Assembly: GCF_002532535.1 (NCBI RefSeq)
Contig: NZ_NQWI01000049.1
Span: 1-36,849 of the forward strand
DNA: 36,849 bases
Reading direction: 5' to 3'
Source of the DNA: Candidatus Viridilinea mediisalina
GTDB taxonomy: Bacteria; Chloroflexota; Chloroflexia; Chloroflexales; Chloroflexaceae
Each line of letters starts with the position of its first letter. The stretch's first letter is position 1. Below are positions 22,713 to 31,469 of this stretch, piece after piece. The notes beneath the pieces are model-generated. The model did not search any database. It saw only the letters and a list, made by a program, of their open reading frames with translations, and had not been told where the DNA came from. The position numbers and the translations under genes were made by a program.

Positions 22713-22836
22713 TAATGCCATTGCAGATTGTAGATTGTAGATTGCAGATTGTAGATTGTAGATTGCCGAACATGGCGTCCCAATACGCTTTAGCGTGCTT
22801 GATAATGCGAACACGTTACGGGTAATTGGTATGATA
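22713..22836. mobile_element. MITE-like element, family 4 copy D (inverted)
   Basis: It starts TTAATGCCATTGCA, then the heptamers GATTGTA x2, GATTGCA, GATTGTA x2 and GATTGCC (22726-22767), the shared CCGAACATGGCGTCCCAATA, CTTGATAATGCG and the end GGTAATTGGTATGATAG. It has the longest heptamer run among the family 4 copies. It abuts the ribosome site of the SDR gene. Confidence 0.87.
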
Positions 22837-23038
22837 GCGTTTGAGGTACACCACGAAATCTATCTCTTCGCTATTGTACCGTATCGGCGCTAAACATGGG
22901 TTTGGTCATTTGACATGTACCGTCGAGACGCTTCCAGCACATCCTGATGCCTCATGCCTGTATCCAATCTCCAGTATCCTGAATCCTTGCGCTTTGTAAA
23001 CAAAACGCTAGAAGTTGGCGTATAGCCCACATGCGCCA

Positions 23039-23067
23039 TTGACACCACCTGAGCCTAGTTTGATAAT
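23039..23067 (+). promoter_or_regulatory. Sigma-70 promoter of lon
   Basis: TTGACA (23039-23044), exactly 17 bases, then GATAAT (23062-23067). The predicted start near 23074 lies 26 bases before the lon ATG, and it excludes the TTG start at 23070. No CIRCE or other heat-shock operator is visible around it. The stretch from 22837 to 23038 holds no recognisable gene. Confidence 0.8.
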
Positions 23068-23099
23068 AATTGCAGAATATTGTCGAGGAGTATGATCCT

Positions 23100-25631
23100 A
23101 TGCAAGAGCCAACTGAAATCACTACCGATCCATCACAAGACCAGATCCAGAGCCTGCCTTTGGTTGTGCTTGAGAGCGCAGTCGTCTTTCCGCATACGGT
23201 GATTAGTTTGACCCTTGATGAGCATAATGTGGCTGCGGTTGAGGTGGCGCTGAAGCAGGGGCGTCAGATTTTGCTCGCGCCCAAACGCCCTGATGCCGAT
23301 ACCGAGGCTCCTTTGAGTGAGCAACTCTTTCCTGTGGCCGTCGTTGGCCGCATTGAGCAGTCGGGTGTGCTGCCCGGCGGTGCGAGTGGCATTATTGTGC
23401 GCGGCCTCGTACGTGTGGAGCTTGGGGTTCAGGATGCGAGCACGACCTATGCCCGTTTTGCCTATACGAGCCGCCCCGATCAGGTTGAGCGTACCCCTGA
23501 ATTGGAAGCGCTTATGGTTGAGGTGCGGGCCGTGATTGATGCGGTGCTAGAGTTGCGCCCTGGGGTTACCCAGGAAATTCGCAACTTTGTGCGCTCGATT
23601 GATGACCCCGGCCATCTGGCCGATAATACCGGCTATTCGCCCGATTATACCTTTGAGGAGCGGCTTGATCTGTTGCAGACCTTCGATCTCATGGAGCGCT
23701 TGACGAAGGTGCGCGAACTTTACCATAAGCAGTTGGCGGTGTTGGAGATCCAGAGTCGTCTGCGCCAAGAGGTGCAGGAGGGTTCTGCGCGTCAGCAACG
23801 CGAGTTCTATTTGCGCCAACAGCTCCGGGCCATCCAGAAGGAGTTGGGCGAGGACGATAGCGAGACGGCGGAGTTGGACGATCTGCGCGAGAAGCTTGCA
23901 ACGGCTCAGTTGCCCGATCTGGCCCAGAAGGAGGCCGAGCGTGAGTTGGGGCGTCTGCGCCGCATCAATGGTAGCTCACCCGAATACCAGATGGTGCGCA
24001 CCTACCTCGAATGGCTCGCCGAGTTGCCTTGGAGTAAGCATAGCGGCAAGGAGGTGGATATTGCCTTGGCGCGCCAAGTACTCGATGAGGATCACTATGG
24101 CTTGGAGACGGTCAAGGAGCGTCTGCTCGAATATCTGGCCGTGCGGCAGCGCCGCGCCGCGCTGGGTGAGGATAGTGGCCGCGCTGGTCGTGAACCCATC
24201 CTGGCCTTCGTGGGGCCGCCGGGCGTCGGCAAGACCAGCCTGGGTCAGAGTATTGCCCGTGCCTTGGGGCGCGTCTTTGTGCGCATGAGCCTCGGCGGGG
24301 TGCGCGATGAGGCTGAGTTGCGCGGCTTTCGCCGTACCTACATTGGCTCCCAGCCGGGCCGCATTATCCAAGAGTTGCGCCGCGCCGGTAGCGCCGATCC
24401 CGTGATTATGCTCGATGAGATTGATAAGCTGGGCAATGATTATCGCGGCGATCCCGCTTCCGCCCTGCTCGAAGTCCTTGATCCCGAACAGAACCATACC
24501 TTTACCGATCACTACCTCAATCTACCCTTCGATCTCTCGAAGGTACTCTTCCTTGCTACTGCGAATACCTGGGATGCCGTGCCGCCGCCCCTGCGCGACC
24601 GCATGGAGGTGATTGAGCTCTCTGGCTATATCGAAGATGAGAAGGTGCGGATCACACAGACCCACCTCATCCCACGTCAACTCCGCGCCAATGGGTTGCA
24701 GAGTCACGAGGTGGTGCTTGAGGAGGAAGCACTGCGCACCCTGATCAATGGCTATACCCGCGAGGCCGGGGTGCGTAACCTTGAACGCAATATCAGCGGG
24801 GTTTTACGGAAGGTGGTGCGTAAACTGGCCGAGGAGGAGGGCAGAGCGGCAAAGGATGCAGCACAAAACAGCGAGGAGGCACAGCAAACACCAGAAGCTC
24901 AGGAGGTAACGCCAAGTAGCGAGGATGCACAGCACGCACCAGAAGCTCAGGTTGTGATTGACACCGCCTTTGTGCGTGATGCCTTAGGCCGACAGCGTTT
25001 CTACAACGAAGCCCAAGAGCGCATCGATCAGCCGGGCGTAGCCACGGGGATGGTCTGGACCGCTGTGGGCGGCGATATTATCTTTGTGGAGGCAATGGCC
25101 CTCGAGGGCAACCGCGAGCTACGCATTACCGGCCAGCTTGGTGAGGTGATGCGCGAGAGTGCCGAGGCCGCGTTGACCTATGTGCGTTCGCGGGCAGCCA
25201 CCCTGGGGATTGATGCGAAGTTCTTTGATCAACACGCGATCCACATCCATGTCCCTGCCGGAGCGGTGCCCAAGGATGGCCCTTCGGCGGGCATTACTAT
25301 CGCAACGGCACTCGCCTCTGCCGCGACGGGGCGCTTGGTGCGCGATGATGTGGCAATGACGGGCGAAATCTCACTGCGCGGGCGCGTCTTGCCGATTGGC
25401 GGCATCAAAGAGAAGGCCCTGGGAGCCCATCGTGCCGGCATCAAGACCATCATCCTCCCCCGGCGCAACCTCGCCGACCTCGACGACTTTCCGGCTGAAG
25501 TGCGCACCGAATTGACCTTTGTCCCCGTTGACACCTTAGACGAAGTTTTGGCTATGGCGTTACGCCCACCCACCGAGGCCCAATTTGATCAGGTGGTGGC
25601 GGCCATGCCGCAGGGGCAATTGGTTGGATAA
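23100..25631 (+). CDS. lon: ATP-dependent protease Lon
   Basis: Cytoplasmic AAA+ serine protease, 843 aa from ATG 23100 (GAGGAG upstream). The N-terminal substrate-binding domain begins at [21 protein letters not shown]. Walker A GPPGVGKT (372-379, Lys378) and Walker [10 protein letters not shown] are intact. The catalytic dyad is Ser729 (PKDGPSAG) and Lys772 (GGIKEKALG), 43 apart as in E. coli Lon. Between the AAA+ module and the protease domain, about residues 580-620, is an extra Glu/Gln/Pro/Ala-rich linker made of a 16-residue duplication ([11 protein letters not shown] and [11 protein letters not shown]). It degrades misfolded and regulatory proteins. It has its own promoter. Confidence 0.97.
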   Translation: MQEPTEITTDPSQDQIQSLPLVVLESAVVFPHTVISLTLDEHNVAAVEVALKQGRQILLAPKRPDADTEAPLSEQLFPVAVVGRIEQSGVLPGGASGIIVRGLVRVELGVQDASTTYARFAYTSRPDQVERTPELEALMVEVRAVIDAVLELRPGVTQEIRNFVRSIDDPGHLADNTGYSPDYTFEERLDLLQTFDLMERLTKVRELYHKQLAVLEIQSRLRQEVQEGSARQQREFYLRQQLRAIQKELGEDDSETAELDDLREKLATAQLPDLAQKEAERELGRLRRINGSSPEYQMVRTYLEWLAELPWSKHSGKEVDIALARQVLDEDHYGLETVKERLLEYLAVRQRRAALGEDSGRAGREPILAFVGPPGVGKTSLGQSIARALGRVFVRMSLGGVRDEAELRGFRRTYIGSQPGRIIQELRRAGSADPVIMLDEIDKLGNDYRGDPASALLEVLDPEQNHTFTDHYLNLPFDLSKVLFLATANTWDAVPPPLRDRMEVIELSGYIEDEKVRITQTHLIPRQLRANGLQSHEVVLEEEALRTLINGYTREAGVRNLERNISGVLRKVVRKLAEEEGRAAKDAAQNSEEAQQTPEAQEVTPSSEDAQHAPEAQVVIDTAFVRDALGRQRFYNEAQERIDQPGVATGMVWTAVGGDIIFVEAMALEGNRELRITGQLGEVMRESAEAALTYVRSRAATLGIDAKFFDQHAIHIHVPAGAVPKDGPSAGITIATALASAATGRLVRDDVAMTGEISLRGRVLPIGGIKEKALGAHRAGIKTIILPRRNLADLDDFPAEVRTELTFVPVDTLDEVLAMALRPPTEAQFDQVVAAMPQGQLVG
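24870..24952 (+). repeat. 48-bp in-frame duplication inside lon
   Basis: AGCGAGGAGGCACAGCAAAC (from 24870) and AGCGAGGATGCACAGCACGC (from 24918) begin two copies spaced by 48 bases, a multiple of three, each followed by ACCAGAAGCTCAGG or close to it. It encodes the linker repeat between the ATPase and protease parts. Confidence 0.85.
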
Positions 25632-25693
25632 GGGAGGGGTTCGCCCAAAACCGTATCTTTTGGCCCTCTTCAACGGATAAGGAGCTTGCAGCA

Positions 25694-26020
25694 ATGGCCG
25701 AACAGATTATTCGCTATGATCGCTACAGCATCCCCGAATCTCCCTTGATCAGCAAGTGGAGGGAAGAGGGAGTGGCAGAAGGGATCGAGAAGGGGATCGA
25801 GAAGGGGATCGAGAAGGGGATCGAGAAGGGCCATCTTGAGTTGCTCCTGCGTCTGCTCGTGCGCCGCTGTGGGCCGTTGAGTGAGCCATTGACCCGACAA
25901 GTGCAAGCCCTCAACACCATGCAGATGCTAGACCTCGCCGAGGCACTGTTCGATTTCACTGGCCGCGACGAGCTAGAGCAGTGGCTGGTGCAGCGGGGGG
26001 CTGAGACCAATGACGATTGA
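25694..26020 (+). CDS. DUF4351-like small protein with (GIEK)4 repeat
   Basis: A 108-aa protein, ATG 25694 with AAGGAG ten bases upstream. Residues about 30-45 are four perfect GIEK repeats encoded by four 12-bp GGGATCGAGAAG units (25781-25828). The C-terminal half (LELLLRLLVRRCGPLSE ... LDLAEALFDFTGRDELEQWL) resembles DUF4351, the tail often found on Rpn/PD-(D/E)xK nuclease-type putative transposases. The nuclease part is absent, so this may be a stand-alone tail or a remnant of a longer gene. It follows lon on the same strand. Repeat number is likely to vary between strains. Confidence 0.68.
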   Translation: MAEQIIRYDRYSIPESPLISKWREEGVAEGIEKGIEKGIEKGIEKGHLELLLRLLVRRCGPLSEPLTRQVQALNTMQMLDLAEALFDFTGRDELEQWLVQRGAETNDD

Positions 26021-26379
26021 AGGATGCGCATAAGCGTTGCGTGGTGCCGTGTAGGGGCACGGCGTCGCCGTGCCCGTGGTAGTCATAGCCCCTTTATGGA
26101 CGGACAAAACATGTGTTCATTGCCGCAAAAGAGCGCAAAGGAACGCAACAAAACAGTGCTGCCTTCGCCCCTCTCCCACAACGTGGGAGAGGCGGTGCCC
26201 GGTTGGTGAGCCTGTCGAACTAGAGCTTGCCGAAGGGGGTAGGGGGTGAGGGCCATCCTAGGCATCCCAAAGCTCTATCGGTCGCTACCAAAGCAAACGT
26301 TCTGTCCGCCCTTAAACCATAGCCCCCAGGGGCACGGCAGCGCCGTTCCCCTACACAGGGCGACCTCTGCGCTACTGCC
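26021..26379. other. Gene-free stretch with hairpins
   Basis: No gene is supported. Visible structures are GGGCACGGCG-t-CGCCGTGCCC (26055-26075), CTCTCCCACaacGTGGGAGAG (about 26168-26188) and GGGGCACGGC-agc-GCCGTTCCCC (26329-26351, one mismatch). They look like dispersed intergenic hairpins. One could end transcription from lon or the small gene after it, but none has a T tract. Confidence 0.6.
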
Positions 26380-26418
26380 AAAAAAGCTCTTTTGGGGGAG
26401 GCTTCGCCTCCCCCAAAA
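26380..26418 (-). terminator. Intrinsic terminator of gltB
   Basis: A perfect 13-bp stem TTTTGGGGGAGGC / GCCTCCCCCAAAA with a 3-base loop starts 11 bases beyond the gltB stop. Read on the minus strand it is followed by GAGC and six T residues (complement of 26380-26385). Confidence 0.85.
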
Positions 26419-26428
26419 CCACCACCAT

Positions 26429-29400
26429 TTACGCTGCGCGCGCAGGCTTGTGGAGTTCCTCTGCGCCTTCGACGGCGTTCTCGATGCGTGCCACCGCTGC
26501 GCGGGGGTAGACGGCACGGAAGAGGGGCCGGTAGACTTCCCAACGCGCTAGGATTTCAGACCCACGAGCGCTGCCGGTCAACTCGATGTGGCGCTTGATC
26601 AATGCCTGAACGCGCGCTTCATCGCGGCTACTCAGTTCCTGCAACTCGATCAACTGCGGGTTGTGGCGCTGCGCCAGGGTTCCCGCTTCGTCAAGCACAA
26701 AGGCGACCCCGCCGGTCATGCCGGCCCCGAAGTTGCGCCCGGTCTGACCGAGGATTACGGCGACCCCGCCGGTCATGTATTCGCAGCCATGGTCTCCGAC
26801 GCCCTCGACGACTGCGGTTGCGCCGGAGTTGCGGACTGCGAAGCGTTCACCCACCTGACCCGCAGCGTAGAGTTCGCCCCCGGTGGCGCCGTAGAGCAGC
26901 GTGTTGCCCGCGATGACATTCTCGTGGGGTGCGAAACGCGCCTTGGGATCGGGTGCGACGACGATGAGGCCGCCCGCCATGCCTTTGCCTACGTAGTCGT
27001 TGGCTTCGCCGGTGAGCAAGAGGCTCATGCCGGGGGCGTTGAAGGTGCCGAAGCTCTGCCCGGCGCTGCCGCGTAGCTTGATGGTGATGGTGCCTTCGGG
27101 GAGCCCCTTGTGGCCGTAGAGTTGGCCAATCACCCCGGCGAGGCGCGTGCCTGCCGAGCGGTCGCGGTTGCGGATTTCGTAGCTCAGGGTCACCGGCCCA
27201 CGGCCCGCCAGCGCACCCCGGGTATCATGCATAATCCGGTCGTTGATCGTCTCAAGTGGGGGCAGCGCGTTCATCTGGCCGCCGTGGCGCAACGGCACGC
27301 CTCCGGCATGGTGGGCCGAACCGATCACCGGCGTTAGGTCGAGGGTATCGGCATCGCCCACGCCGATGCTACGCTGGCGCAGCAGATCACTGCGGCCCAC
27401 CGCCTCGTCCATTGAGCGCAGCCCCAGGCTGGCCAACAGTTCACGGATCTCCTGGGCCATATAGCGGAAGAAGGCGATCACCATCTCCGGCTTGCCGGTA
27501 AACTTGGCGCGCAACTCCTGCCGTTGGGTCGCAATGCCCACCGGGCAGGTGTTGTTGTGGCAGGCACGCGCCATGATGCAGCCTTCGGCCACCAGTGCAG
27601 CCGTACCAAAGGAGTACTCATCGGCACCGAGCAGCGCGGCCATCAGCACATCACGCCCAGTCTTCAGGCCACCGTCGGCCCGCAGGCGCACGCGGTCGCG
27701 CAAACCATTGAGCACCAGGGTCTGCTGGGTCTCGGCGAGGCCCAACTCCCAAGGCAGGCCCACGTTCTTGATGCTGCTCAAGGCGGCTGCGCCGGTGCCC
27801 CCGGAGTGGCCGCTGATCAGGATGGTATCGGCGTAGCCCTTGGCCACCCCGGCGGCAATCGTGCCCACTCCGGCGGTTGCCACCAGTTTCACACTCACCC
27901 GCGCCCCTTGGTTGACCTGCTTCAGATCATAGATAAGCTGGGCCAGGTCTTCGATGCTATAGATGTCGTGATGGGGCGGCGGGCTGATCAGCGCCACGCC
28001 AGGAACGGTATGGCGGATGCGGGCGATCTCTTCGTTCACCTTGTGGCCGGGCAACTGACCACCTTCACCCGGCTTCGCGCCTTGGGCCATCTTGATCTGC
28101 AGTTCGACGGCATTGGCCAGGTAGGTTGGCGTCACCCCAAAGCGCCCCGAAGCCACCTGCTTAATGCGGCTAATGCGCTCATCCTGGTAGCGCGCATAAT
28201 CCTCGCCACCCTCGCCACTATTGGCCAAACCGCCCAGGCGATTCATCGCAATCGAAAGCGTCTCGTGCGCCTCCGAGCTAGTCGAACCGTGGCTCATCGC
28301 GGCGGTACTAAAGCGCGGCACAATCGCCTCAATCGGCTCAACCTCATCAAGGGGCACAGGCGGGCCAGCGGGCACCAACTCCAACAGATCACGCGGATCC
28401 ACCGGCGGACGCTGGTTGACAAGATCAGCATAGGCGCGATAGATCGCATAGCCCTCGTCACTCACCCCTGGGCCTTGGCTATCGCCAGTGAGCGCGTGGG
28501 GGTTCCGCACCGCCTTATGCAGGGCGTGGATGATCGGCGGGCCGAAGGCGTGGTACTCACCATCCTTCTTATACTTGTAGATACCGGGATGCCCCAAGCT
28601 TGGCGCAGGCAGGTCGAAGGCGCGGGCGTGGCGGGCGCGCATATCGCGCTCGATGCGCCCAAAACCGACCCCCCCAACGCGCGTTGGCGTATCGCTGAAG
28701 CACTCGTCCACTAGGGCCTGTTCGAGACCAAAGACCTCAAAGATCTGGGCACCACAGTAGCTATCGAGGGCCGAAATGCCCATCTTGGACATCACCTTGA
28801 GCAGCCCCTTCTCGAGCGCGTGGATGAAGTGTTCAAGCGCCTCTTGAACCAAGGCCGCATTGCGCGTATTGTCCACCTCGGCTGTCCCATTGGCACTCTT
28901 CTGACGCAACGCTTCGCGCTCAAGCACCAAATGGCTAATGCTCGCAAGCGCCAAGTAGGGATTAACCGCCTCGGCCCCATAGCCAGTCAGACAAGCCAAA
29001 TGGTGTACCTCACGCAGCTCGCCCGTCTCGGCCACAATGCTACAGAGCGTCCGTAGGCCCGTGCGAATGAGGTGGTGATGCACCGCACTCACCGCCAAGA
29101 GGATCGGAATAGGCGCCTGTTCAGCCGTCACCCCACGGTCACTAATGATCAAAATGCTCGCCCCGGCGCGTACCGACTTCTCGGCTGCCGCACGCAACTG
29201 CGCGACCGCATTGGCCAACGAAGTCCCAACGGGACAGAGGGCGGGAACGGTGGCTGAAACCAACTCAGGGTCAACCGTCGCCCGCAACGCCGCCAACTGG
29301 TCATCGGTCAAGATTGGCGTCGTGAGCTGGATCAGATGGGCGTGTTCAGGGGTCGCCTCGAGCAGATTACGGCGCCGCCCCAGAGCAACACTGAGCGACA

Positions 29401-31051
29401 TCACCAGATCTTCGCGCAGCGAATCAATCGGCGGATTGGTCACCTCAGCGAAGCGCTGCTTGAAATAGTGGAAGAGCGGACGGCCCACCTCAAGGCGGGA
29501 GAGCACCGCTGCGGGGGTATCATCACCCATCGAGCCCACCGGCTCTTGGCCAGTGCTGCCCATGGGCTTCATCACCACATTCAGGTCTTCGGTGGAATAG
29601 CCAAACGCAACCTGCTGAATAGTCAACTCAGCGACCTCATCTGGGGGCAAGCTGCCCTCATGCTTCCCATTGGCCGCACCTGAGCTAGGGGGCAACTCCA
29701 AGCCTTGCAGATGCTTGCCAACCCACTGCATATAGGGTTGCAAACCGGCAAGATACTCCTTCACCTCATCATTGGTAAAGAAGCGCCCGCTCTCGGTATC
29801 CACCGCAATCATCTGGCCGGGGCCAAGCTTACCCTTATGGACAACGCGGGCCTCATCGAGTTGCACCGCACCCACCTCAGAGCCGGAGACCACCAGGCCA
29901 TCATCGGTCACAATATAGCGAGCGGGGCGCAGGCCATTGCGGTCGAGCGCCGTGCCGACAATCCGCCCATCGGAGAAGGTCAGGGCAGCGGGGCCGTCCC
30001 ACGGCTCAATCAGGCAGGCGTGATACTGGTAGAAGGCCCGCAGCGCAGGGGTAAGATCGCGGATCTTCTCCCATGCCTCAGGCACCATCATCGTCATCGC
30101 GTGGCGCACATCACGCCCAGCAAGGACAAGCAATTCCAAGGCGTTATCGAGCATCGCCGAATCGGAGCCATTCATATCCAAGGCGGGATAGAGCGCCTTC
30201 GGGCCATCCACAGGCGTCTCGATAAAACCTTCGGGCAGATGCAACACCGCCTCACGGGCCCGCATCCAATTGGCATTACCCTGGATCGTATTGATCTCGC
30301 CATTATGCGAAAGCATGCGGAACGGCTGAGCCCGTTCCCACGTCGGGAACGTATTGGTCGAATAGCGCTGATGGTAGACCGCAAGCGCACTGGTATACTC
30401 CGGGTCGCGCAGGTCATGGTAGAACTGGGCCAGATTGGTGCCCAGCAGCAGCCCCTTATAGACCACCGTGCGACAGGAGAGCGACGGGATATAGGCAGCA
30501 AGCCCTTGTTGCATAAAGGCCCGTTCCATCGCCTTGCGGGCGAGGAAGAGCATACGTTCAAAGGCAACGGGATCACTCGTCGCGGGGCGCAGCAGAATAG
30601 CCTGACGAATCTGAGGCATCGCAGCGCGGGCGCGTTCACCAAGGGCATCGGCATCCACCGGCACCTCACGCCAAGCCAAACGTTCAATCCCACGCTCATT
30701 GAGCGCCTGGTCAATAATGGCACAAGCAGCAGCACAGGCCTCCGCATCAACCGGCAGGAAAAACATCCCCAGCGCCAACGCATCAGCTTCGGCATGCAGA
30801 CCTTGGGCGGCCAACTCACGCATAAGCAACGCACGCGGAAGCTGAGTCAAGATCCCCGCACCATCGCCCGTCTTCGCATCATCGGCTACCGCGCCACGAT
30901 GTTCAAGGTTCCCAAGGGCCTCGAGCGCCATCACCAAGATTTCATGGCTAGCTGCGCCATTAATTCGGGCGACAAAGCCGATCCCACAGGCATCATGCTC
31001 AAAACGCGGGTCGTACAAACTGTGGGCTGAACGCACGGGGAGATTCATCAC
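26429..31051 (-). CDS. gltB: Glutamate synthase large subunit
   Basis: Alpha subunit of GOGAT, 1540 aa: glutamine plus 2-oxoglutarate plus reductant gives two glutamates, the second half of ammonia assimilation with glutamine synthetase. A short propeptide precedes Cys22 (HDACGIGFVARI), the nucleophile of the glutaminase domain. The central and FMN-binding synthase domains follow, with PPPHHDIYSIEDLAQLI, ISGHSGGTGAAALSSIKN and the iron-sulfur cysteines in CIMARACHNNTCPVG. The C-terminal beta-helix domain carries repeated G-x-x-G-x-x-x-G patterns (MTGGVAVILGQTGRNFGAGM). ATG 31051 has AAGGTGA about eight bases upstream; ATG 31048 is an alternative. The small subunit gltD is not in the window, so it may use ferredoxin or a distant gltD. 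Confidence 0.97.
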   Translation of the reverse strand: MMNLPVRSAHSLYDPRFEHDACGIGFVARINGAASHEILVMALEALGNLEHRGAVADDAKTGDGAGILTQLPRALLMRELAAQGLHAEADALALGMFFLPVDAEACAAACAIIDQALNERGIERLAWREVPVDADALGERARAAMPQIRQAILLRPATSDPVAFERMLFLARKAMERAFMQQGLAAYIPSLSCRTVVYKGLLLGTNLAQFYHDLRDPEYTSALAVYHQRYSTNTFPTWERAQPFRMLSHNGEINTIQGNANWMRAREAVLHLPEGFIETPVDGPKALYPALDMNGSDSAMLDNALELLVLAGRDVRHAMTMMVPEAWEKIRDLTPALRAFYQYHACLIEPWDGPAALTFSDGRIVGTALDRNGLRPARYIVTDDGLVVSGSEVGAVQLDEARVVHKGKLGPGQMIAVDTESGRFFTNDEVKEYLAGLQPYMQWVGKHLQGLELPPSSGAANGKHEGSLPPDEVAELTIQQVAFGYSTEDLNVVMKPMGSTGQEPVGSMGDDTPAAVLSRLEVGRPLFHYFKQRFAEVTNPPIDSLREDLVMSLSVALGRRRNLLEATPEHAHLIQLTTPILTDDQLAALRATVDPELVSATVPALCPVGTSLANAVAQLRAAAEKSVRAGASILIISDRGVTAEQAPIPILLAVSAVHHHLIRTGLRTLCSIVAETGELREVHHLACLTGYGAEAVNPYLALASISHLVLEREALRQKSANGTAEVDNTRNAALVQEALEHFIHALEKGLLKVMSKMGISALDSYCGAQIFEVFGLEQALVDECFSDTPTRVGGVGFGRIERDMRARHARAFDLPAPSLGHPGIYKYKKDGEYHAFGPPIIHALHKAVRNPHALTGDSQGPGVSDEGYAIYRAYADLVNQRPPVDPRDLLELVPAGPPVPLDEVEPIEAIVPRFSTAAMSHGSTSSEAHETLSIAMNRLGGLANSGEGGEDYARYQDERISRIKQVASGRFGVTPTYLANAVELQIKMAQGAKPGEGGQLPGHKVNEEIARIRHTVPGVALISPPPHHDIYSIEDLAQLIYDLKQVNQGARVSVKLVATAGVGTIAAGVAKGYADTILISGHSGGTGAAALSSIKNVGLPWELGLAETQQTLVLNGLRDRVRLRADGGLKTGRDVLMAALLGADEYSFGTAALVAEGCIMARACHNNTCPVGIATQRQELRAKFTGKPEMVIAFFRYMAQEIRELLASLGLRSMDEAVGRSDLLRQRSIGVGDADTLDLTPVIGSAHHAGGVPLRHGGQMNALPPLETINDRIMHDTRGALAGRGPVTLSYEIRNRDRSAGTRLAGVIGQLYGHKGLPEGTITIKLRGSAGQSFGTFNAPGMSLLLTGEANDYVGKGMAGGLIVVAPDPKARFAPHENVIAGNTLLYGATGGELYAAGQVGERFAVRNSGATAVVEGVGDHGCEYMTGGVAVILGQTGRNFGAGMTGGVAFVLDEAGTLAQRHNPQLIELQELSSRDEARVQALIKRHIELTGSARGSEILARWEVYRPLFRAVYPRAAVARIENAVEGAEELHKPARAA

Positions 31052-31183
31052 GCTTTCACCTTACGATTTCGTTTACAAATTGCTATAGAGACGACACCAC
31101 GGGCCAATTTAGAGGCAGACAAACAGACGCCCGCCAGCCTCAAACGCTTTGAAGCAAAGGCGAGCGCCATTGTCGCGCTATAG

Positions 31184-31291
31184 TCTACCGCAGTCGCTGA
31201 TCCAGCGAAGCCCCCGGAGTGCAACAGCGCACGAACGGAGGCGCGGTGGTGCCGCGTGGCACCGCAAGTCCTGAGTAGCCAAGTAGGTTGA
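31184..31291 (+). pseudogene. TnpB C-terminal remnant (IS200/IS605-type)
   Basis: An open stretch of 35 codons between TAG at 31181 and TGA at 31289 reads PAKPPECNSARTEARWCRV and ends VLSSQVG. This has the look of the low-complexity C-terminal tails of TnpB proteins, where coding and guide-RNA sequence overlap. The zinc finger, RuvC domain and everything upstream are missing. The identification is from memory of family tails, not from an alignment. Confidence 0.45.
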
Positions 31292-31366
31292 AGCAGGATG
31301 AGGCAAAGCTCTTGGAAGGCTGCTCACAACCGCTCCAGTCATTGAGCGGGGGAAGACCTGCCATAG
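31199..31366 (+). ncRNA. Putative omega-RNA / IS200/IS605 right-end remnant
   Basis: After the remnant stop the sequence continues GGTTGAAGCAGGATGAGGC and ends in a hairpin CCGCTC-cagtcatt-GAGCGG (31330-31349), then GGGAAGACCTGCC. Many IS605-group right ends have this GAAGCAGGA segment followed by a terminal hairpin, forming the scaffold of the TnpB-bound RNA. Upstream hairpins GTGC-aaca-GCGCAC and GCGGTG...CACCGC fit a structured RNA. The guide and insertion target lie near 31360. Alternatives are a T-box-like leader fragment or a structured leader of gltB on the other strand. Confidence 0.42.
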
Positions 31367-31382
31367 AAGCTTATTGTTGCGT

Positions 31383-31411
31383 ACTATACACCGCGCTTTA
31401 ACCCTTGTCAA
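31383..31411 (-). promoter_or_regulatory. Sigma-70 promoter upstream of gltB
   Basis: On the minus strand: TTGACA (31411-31406), exactly 17 bases, TATAGT (31388-31383). Predicted start near 31376, giving a leader of about 325 bases before gltB that runs antisense through the TnpB remnant. Confidence 0.75.
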
Positions 31412-31416
31412 GCGTT

Positions 31417-31435
31417 CTTGTACATTATGTACAAG
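31417..31435. promoter_or_regulatory. Palindromic operator-like site CTTGTACAT-T-ATGTACAAG
   Basis: A perfect 9-bp inverted repeat centred on 31426, about 50 bases upstream of the predicted transcript start and directly behind the -35 hexamer. The position suits an activator. The binding protein is unknown; spacing does not fit the NtcA consensus. Confidence 0.6.
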
Positions 31436-31469
31436 TTGTACTCGGCGCCCGCGTGATGGCGGCGTATAA

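Noticed and set aside
22702-22773. N-terminal extension of the SDR (NLQSTIC repeats)
   Set aside because: The extra residues are the translation of the heptamer array; the start at 22701 has a proper AAGGAG and matches the family N-terminus.
29705-31030. A 441-codon open frame antisense to gltB
   Set aside because: The gltB frame is complete with Cys22 and the iron-sulfur motif; the antisense product is low-complexity and unrecognisable.
31230-31270. T-box leader, because GGTGGTGCCGCG is one base off the T-box GGTGGTACCGCG
   Set aside because: No stem I, specifier loop or aminoacyl-tRNA/amino acid gene is in the right place, and the reading frame and right-end sequence fit an IS605 remnant better.
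31417-31435. NtcA binding site upstream of gltB
   Set aside because: The half-sites are GTA-N7-TAC, not GTA-N8-TAC, and NtcA is a cyanobacterial regulator.
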